A stretch of DNA of 9,380 nucleotides from Candidatus Puniceispirillum sp. (lineage in GTDB: Bacteria; Pseudomonadota; Alphaproteobacteria; Puniceispirillales; Puniceispirillaceae): assembly GCA_018668795.1 (NCBI GenBank), contig JABJBD010000001.1, forward strand, positions 1 through 9,380, written 5' to 3'. The notes under the pieces were generated by a model. That model was not told the DNA's origin, did no database searches, and was given only the letters and a program-made list of their open reading frames with translations. The translations under genes were made by a program, and so were the position numbers. This document shows positions 6,710 to 9,380 of this stretch, piece by piece. Every line of letters begins with the position of its first letter. The first letter of the stretch is position 1.

Positions 6710-6715
6710 CCCTCC
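6710..6715 (-). promoter_or_regulatory. Strong Shine-Dalgarno of the PhyH gene
   Basis: GGAGGG on the minus strand, seven bases before the ATG at 6702. It decides the start. The wider stretch UGGAGGG (6716-6710) is complementary to CCCUCCA in the loop of the candidate small RNA upstream. Confidence 0.65.
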
Positions 6716-6746
6716 ATATCTGATAGCTATATTTTGTTTATCGTAA

Positions 6747-6752
6747 ATTATA
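6747..6752 (-). promoter_or_regulatory. Candidate -10 of the PhyH gene
   Basis: A perfect TATAAT on the minus strand, about 45 bases before the PhyH ATG. No good -35 is seen 16-18 bases upstream, so an activator may be needed or the match may be chance. Confidence 0.35.
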
Positions 6753-6801
6753 CAGATTTCAAAGCTTTGCTGTAGGGCATAGCGTTTTTATATGGCAAAA
6801 A

Positions 6802-7161
6802 TCAGGTTTCGGCGCGTGTCGTCCAATAGTCAGACCCGTAATCATGCAGAATTTCAGTACCCGCTTTAATATCGCACAGGGCTGAAAAACGGACAAACCG
6901 GTTATCGTCATCATCAATCTGCCATTCGGCGTTGGCCGGATTGCCATGATTATAAACCATGCCGCATCCCATGACGCACAAATAGTCATTTGGGTCATCC
7001 GGACTGGTAAACAGATAATCATTCAATCGGTTCGTGCTTTGCAGATCATCATCGTCAATCACAAGATAAAAGCATCGTTCGATGGTGCTTCCAGCGGCGA
7101 TATCCTCTACAGCAAAAACACCAAGCCCGTGGAGCGGTGAATCCTTGATAGTGATTTTCAT
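6802..7161 (-). CDS. Standalone SET-domain protein
   Basis: A 119-residue protein that is essentially one SET domain, the fold of SAM-dependent protein-lysine methyltransferases. It opens with the SET start SPLHGLGVFAVEDIAAGSTI (8-27, GLG at 12-14). It has the pseudoknot motif VYNHGNPANAEW (69-80, Asn71-His72, compare NHS/C-x-PN) and ends with DIKAGTEILHDYG (97-109), where Tyr108 is the catalytic tyrosine position. There is no pre- or post-SET cysteine cluster. An acidic run (DDDD at 36-39 and 83-86) is notable. The start at 7161 is supported by GAGG six bases upstream; an upstream in-frame ATG at 7203 is not. The substrate is unknown. It precedes the PhyH gene on the same strand. Confidence 0.8.
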   Translation of the reverse strand: MKITIKDSPLHGLGVFAVEDIAAGSTIERCFYLVIDDDDLQSTNRLNDYLFTSPDDPNDYLCVMGCGMVYNHGNPANAEWQIDDDDNRFVRFSALCDIKAGTEILHDYGSDYWTTRAET

Positions 7162-7187
7162 AAGCAACCTCGCAAGAAACGTGACTT

Positions 7188-7216
7188 GTTGTGGAACGAT
7201 CACATCGCAAGGTCAA
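7188..7216 (-). promoter_or_regulatory. Candidate promoter of the SET gene
   Basis: TTGACC (7216-7211) and CACAAC (7193-7188) are 17 bases apart, placing the start about 20 bases before the ATG. It lies downstream of the strong terminator at 7240-7271, so the SET gene need not be read from upstream. Confidence 0.4.
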
Positions 7217-7239
7217 GAGCGGGTTAAGAATGTGACCAG

Positions 7240-7271
7240 AAAAAACCCCTGGTCTGTAAAACAGCCAGGGG
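7240..7271 (-). terminator. Strong intrinsic terminator
   Basis: On the minus strand, CCCCTGG-CTGT, loop TTT, ACAG-A-CCAGGGG form an 11-bp stem with one bulged base. Six T residues (7245-7240) follow directly. It ends either the candidate small RNA upstream or the 3' region of the GST-like gene that stops at 7453. On the plus strand no T-run follows the hairpin, so the orientation is clear. Confidence 0.85.
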
Positions 7272-7330
7272 AAGTTAACGGAGATTCGGCAAGGAGCGCA
7301 TGGAAACTGGAGAGTAACCGGATTGGAGGG

Positions 7331-7342
7331 AGGAGCGCTCCT
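7331..7342. repeat. 12-bp perfect palindrome AGGAGCGCTCCT, partly repeated at 7292-7299
   Basis: AGGAGCGCTCCT is self-complementary. Its left part AGGAGCGC recurs directly at 7292-7299, so its right part can pair with either copy. In an RNA this allows the long stem or self-dimerisation; in DNA it could be a binding site. Confidence 0.5.
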
Positions 7343-7358
7343 TGCAAGGGCTTTATGC

Positions 7359-7373
7359 GCGCATACCGTGCCA
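7359..7373 (-). promoter_or_regulatory. Sigma-54-like element before the candidate small RNA
   Basis: TGGCACGGTATGCGC on the minus strand matches the -24 box TGGCACG fully and has GC at the -12 position. The TT preceding that GC is missing. Transcription from it would start at about 7347, right where the long stem begins. A sigma-70 reading with -10 CATAAA (around 7352-7357) is the alternative. Confidence 0.25.
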
Positions 7374-7401
7374 AAAAGAAGTGCTAGTTATGCAATGTGG
7401 T

Positions 7402-7418
7402 GATGCAAAAATTGCATC
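7402..7418. repeat. Inverted repeat GATGCAA-AAA-TTGCATC
   Basis: A perfect 7-bp inverted repeat with a 3-base spacer, 35 bases after the GST-like stop codon and about 55 bases upstream of the candidate small RNA. In minus-strand RNA it folds but has no following U-run, so it is a weak terminator candidate. It could be an activator or repressor site. Confidence 0.4.
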
Positions 7419-7452
7419 GCTCTGTTTATAGCAGGTTAGATTTACATACAGG

Positions 7453-8379
7453 TTAAAATGGGCGTACATCATATCCGGCAATCGGGAAATGCACCGCCAC
7501 CGGCCCTGTTTCCAGCGAATCATGATCGATAGACACGCGGGTAGCATCAAGATAGCGCAAAGTGCCTGTTACCTGTGGGTCAGCGTTCGTGCCATGCGGT
7601 TGAATGGCGACCCTATGCCCTTCTTTCATGCCAGCAGTAAAAGGCACCGAAACCCCCGTTGGTGAGGCTGGGTACGTAGCTTTGGCGATCGCAATTGCAT
7701 CCTCGCCCGATAGATCAGTGCTGGCACCTTCACCAATATCAGCAAGAGCAGCTTCAAGTTTGCAGACCTGTTCAAATGGCCCAAGGAACCCCGGCCCACC
7801 TTCCCAGCGGCCACGTAAAAACCACGCAATATAACCTATTGCCGCATCAGCGTAGCAGGGCGTGTCACCGTTCAGAAATACACCATCGCTGGCGACAAGC
7901 TGGAATTCAGCCAAAGCCAGACAAGCCTGAAGACGCAATAATACGCTAGGCAACGCCGCACGCAGGCTTTCAGGTGACCAGTCTTTTTCAAAATAAAGCG
8001 CACCACGATCAGCAATAAATTCGGCAGGCGCTGTATCCAGCGCATTGGTGATAACCACGCGTACAGCCAGATCAAAAAGTGTGCTTTCAGCCCAAGACGT
8101 CATCATCATCGAACGACCTGTCACCCCATCCGGAAACAGGCTGTTTGGACAGCCATGTTCTTGCAAGGCACGGACTATATTCTGGCTGTCACAATATATG
8201 TCAGCCCCAATCTGCAACACCGGTGTCCGGCGATACCCCGCTGTCAGCGGCATCAGCAGAGGTTTAGGCGGAATGCGCGGAATTTCGACACTTTGCCATG
8301 TTGCGCCTGCAATGCCCAATGCCATGCGTGTCTTGTGCGCAACGGGGGATTGTGGGTAATGATGAAGGATCAGCGACAT
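7453..8379 (-). CDS. GST-fold protein with extra C-terminal domain
   Basis: A 308-residue protein, about 100 longer than a plain GST. Residues 1-78 are a thioredoxin-like GST N-domain: HHYPQSPVAHKTRMALG, then LTAGYRRTPVLQIGADIYCDS with cis-proline Pro53 and Asp64-Ser65 in the glutathione-binding loop. Residues about 85-235 are the helical C-domain (YADAAIGYIAWFLRGRWEGG, Asp178). Residues about 240-308 form an added, strand-rich domain ending VAVHFPIAGYDVRPF. This architecture is a recognised family of uncharacterised bacterial GST-like proteins (DUF7962-type, from memory). No catalytic Cys, Ser or Tyr is obvious beyond Ser11. The start at 8379 has GGAG six bases upstream. A substrate cannot be assigned. 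Confidence 0.82.
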   Translation of the reverse strand: MSLILHHYPQSPVAHKTRMALGIAGATWQSVEIPRIPPKPLLMPLTAGYRRTPVLQIGADIYCDSQNIVRALQEHGCPNSLFPDGVTGRSMMMTSWAESTLFDLAVRVVITNALDTAPAEFIADRGALYFEKDWSPESLRAALPSVLLRLQACLALAEFQLVASDGVFLNGDTPCYADAAIGYIAWFLRGRWEGGPGFLGPFEQVCKLEAALADIGEGASTDLSGEDAIAIAKATYPASPTGVSVPFTAGMKEGHRVAIQPHGTNADPQVTGTLRYLDATRVSIDHDSLETGPVAVHFPIAGYDVRPF

Positions 8380-8430
8380 GACAGGCTCCGGATATTTATG
8401 AATGATTGTACGCGCATAGTTTAGAACGCG

Positions 8431-8440
8431 CCGCTATCGA
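8431..8440. repeat. Palindrome CTATCGATAG
   Basis: A 10-bp perfect palindrome about 55 bases upstream of the GST-like gene, in the gap after the peroxidase gene. It could be a regulator site or chance. The remaining gap sequence holds a TACAAT-like -10 and no clear terminator. Confidence 0.2.
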
Positions 8441-8494
8441 TAGGAAAGACAAAACCCCTTTTGCCAGCATAAATCAGGTGATTGATGCCATCAT

Positions 8495-9103
8495 CTAGTT
8501 CGGCAAAAGCTTTTCGATGGCGTTACGTATTTTCTGTGCGTCTGGCGCGGTGGTCGATGCAAACCAAGTAACGAAATTGCCCTCAGTATCAATCAGATGT
8601 TTATAAAAATTCCATCGTGGCATCGCCAGCTTTCCGCCAGCTTTGCGAACCCACTGATAATAGGGATGCATATCTGGCCCAGTTGCCGAAACCTTTTCCG
8701 TCATCGGAAAATCAATACCGTAATTTATGTCACAGAATTGTTTGATCTGGGTGTTAGCCCCCGGTTCCTGACCGCCGAAATCATTGCTTGGCACGCCAAT
8801 CACCACCAGACCACGCGCACGATAGCTTTCCCATAATGCCTGCAAAGCCTTGTATTGTGGCGTGAAACCACATTGCGACGCTGTGTTGACAAGCAGAATT
8901 ACCTTGCCGCGATAATCAGCAAGATCAAGCGTGCCACCGTCAATATTTTCAAAGGTAACATCATGAGCGTTCTTGGCATGTGCAGGCATTGCAGGCTCCA
9001 TTACAAAAGTGGCTGACACCATTAAAATACCCCAAATATGGGCAATGCCCATAATAGATATACGCCGTTTCATACCAGCTTTGTGTGATACGCGACTCAT
9101 CAT
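8495..9103 (-). CDS. Secreted glutathione peroxidase-family (thioredoxin-type) peroxidase
   Basis: A 202-residue peroxidase that reduces H2O2 or lipid peroxides. Residues 1-43 form a signal peptide: basic MKRR, a hydrophobic stretch (ISIMGIAHIWGILMVSATFV), and an AHA site before KNA, so it probably acts in the periplasm. The catalytic set is intact: Cys78 (NTASQCGFTPQY), Gln112 (GGQEPG), and Trp164-Asn165 (MPRWNFYKHL). Cys124 in QFCDINYGIDFP matches the resolving cysteine of thioredoxin-dependent members such as yeast Gpx3, so thioredoxin-like partners are likelier reductants than glutathione. The start is taken at 9103 (MMSRV) with GAGAG just upstream; 9100 or 9073 are alternatives. A promoter with overlapping divergent -10 lies upstream. 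The downstream gap to the GST-like gene is 115 bases, so an operon is uncertain. Confidence 0.9.
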   Translation of the reverse strand: MMSRVSHKAGMKRRISIMGIAHIWGILMVSATFVMEPAMPAHAKNAHDVTFENIDGGTLDLADYRGKVILLVNTASQCGFTPQYKALQALWESYRARGLVVIGVPSNDFGGQEPGANTQIKQFCDINYGIDFPMTEKVSATGPDMHPYYQWVRKAGGKLAMPRWNFYKHLIDTEGNFVTWFASTTAPDAQKIRNAIEKLLPN

Positions 9104-9136
9104 TCTGCTCTCATAAACATTAAATTCATTAACGCT

Positions 9137-9164
9137 TATATAATGGCGTTGCAAATCGTCACAA
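9137..9164 (-). promoter_or_regulatory. Candidate peroxidase promoter, overlapping a plus-strand TATAAT
   Basis: On the minus strand, TTGTGA (9164-9159) and TATATA (9142-9137) are 16 bases apart, with a start about 27 bases before the ATG. The same A/T block gives a perfect plus-strand TATAAT (9139-9144) pointing to the small gene at 9202. No good plus-strand -35 is seen. Confidence 0.45.
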
Positions 9165-9201
9165 GGTGGCCATTTGGCAAAAGTAAATTGAGGATTCAAA
9201 T

Positions 9202-9372
9202 ATGGATGATGTATCAATCACGCGCTTATGGAAAACCTTTACCACCGAGGTTGTGGACATTAGCCATATTGTTTTTGATGTCGCCGTGACAACAGTCACA
9301 TATGTCAGCCATTTCATTGCTGAAAATCTGGCTTTAATTATCGATATGGTGACGTCATTTCTTGAGAACTGA
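9202..9372 (+). CDS. Small hydrophobic hypothetical protein (56 aa)
   Basis: An uninterrupted 56-codon frame, MDDVSITRLWKTFTTEVVDI to MVTSFLEN, with GAGG eight bases before the ATG and a TGA stop at 9370-9372. The centre, from about residue 17 to 50, is rich in Val, Ile, Ala, Leu and Thr with scattered Asp, Glu and His, so it is more like an amphipathic or membrane-surface helix than a clean transmembrane segment. It is divergent from the peroxidase gene. No family is recognised. Support is the ribosome binding site and composition; conservation is untested. Confidence 0.5.
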   Translation: MDDVSITRLWKTFTTEVVDISHIVFDVAVTTVTYVSHFIAENLALIIDMVTSFLEN

Positions 9373-9380
9373 AGCGGTGA

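Larger units (their letters stand above)
7240..7347 (-). ncRNA. Candidate small RNA with C/U-rich loop
   Basis: On the minus strand, GCAAGGAGCGC (7345-7335) pairs perfectly with GCGCTCCTTGC (7299-7289). The 11-bp stem encloses a 35-base loop (7334-7300) that begins UCCUCCCUCC and later has CUCUCC. After a 17-base linker comes the strong terminator hairpin. The layout (5' stem, single-stranded anti-Shine-Dalgarno-like loop, terminator) resembles trans-acting small RNAs of alphaproteobacteria that carry CCUCC motifs, such as the CcsR/cuckoo type. No known family is matched by sequence. A 3'-UTR-derived RNA of the GST-like gene, or a leader element, are alternatives. Confidence 0.5.

Noticed and set aside
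7082..7387. Plus-strand 101-codon frame across the SET start and the terminator region
   Set aside because: It is antisense to the SET gene and runs through the structured element; it has no supported start and no family resemblance.

Overview
The window looks like ordinary chromosome from an alphaproteobacterium, possibly a marine SAR116-like lineage. The lineage is an inference from gene style: a DUF1127 gene divergent from a LysR gene, a standalone SET protein, a PhyH dioxygenase, an EamA transporter and moderate GC. No phage, transposon, CRISPR or integrase signature is visible. Every gap between genes is under about 260 bases.

Left part (1-2615). A tRNA-Tyr gene on the minus strand diverges from a SpoU/RlmB-type 23S rRNA 2'-O-methyltransferase gene. 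A DUF1127 gene converges on the methyltransferase gene and diverges from a LysR-type regulator. The DUF1127/LysR gap holds repeated GATGA half-sites that could be an operator. A tRNA-Thr(TGT) gene with a good promoter follows.

Middle (2616-5780). An EamA-type transporter gene sits behind a perfect 14-bp palindrome and a leader hairpin. Next is a minus-strand HAD-family protein whose catalytic DxD motif reads G-S-I, so it is probably a pseudo-phosphatase. A beta-like glutathione S-transferase and a 52-residue acidic protein follow on the plus strand.

Right part (5781-9380), mostly minus strand. In transcription order: a secreted glutathione peroxidase, a 308-residue GST-fold protein with an extra C-terminal domain, a structured intergenic element ending in a strong intrinsic terminator, a 119-residue SET-domain protein and a PhyH-type Fe(II)/2-oxoglutarate oxygenase. 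The structured element looks like a small RNA: an 11-bp stem, a C/U-rich loop carrying UCCUCCCUCC, then a terminator. A 56-residue hydrophobic protein, divergent from the peroxidase, closes the window.

The genes do not form one clear pathway. Three of them (two GST-fold proteins and the peroxidase) concern thiol or peroxide chemistry, but each appears to have its own promoter. The best candidates for something new are the putative small RNA at 7240-7347, whose loop is complementary to the PhyH ribosome binding site, and the HAD protein lacking both catalytic aspartates.
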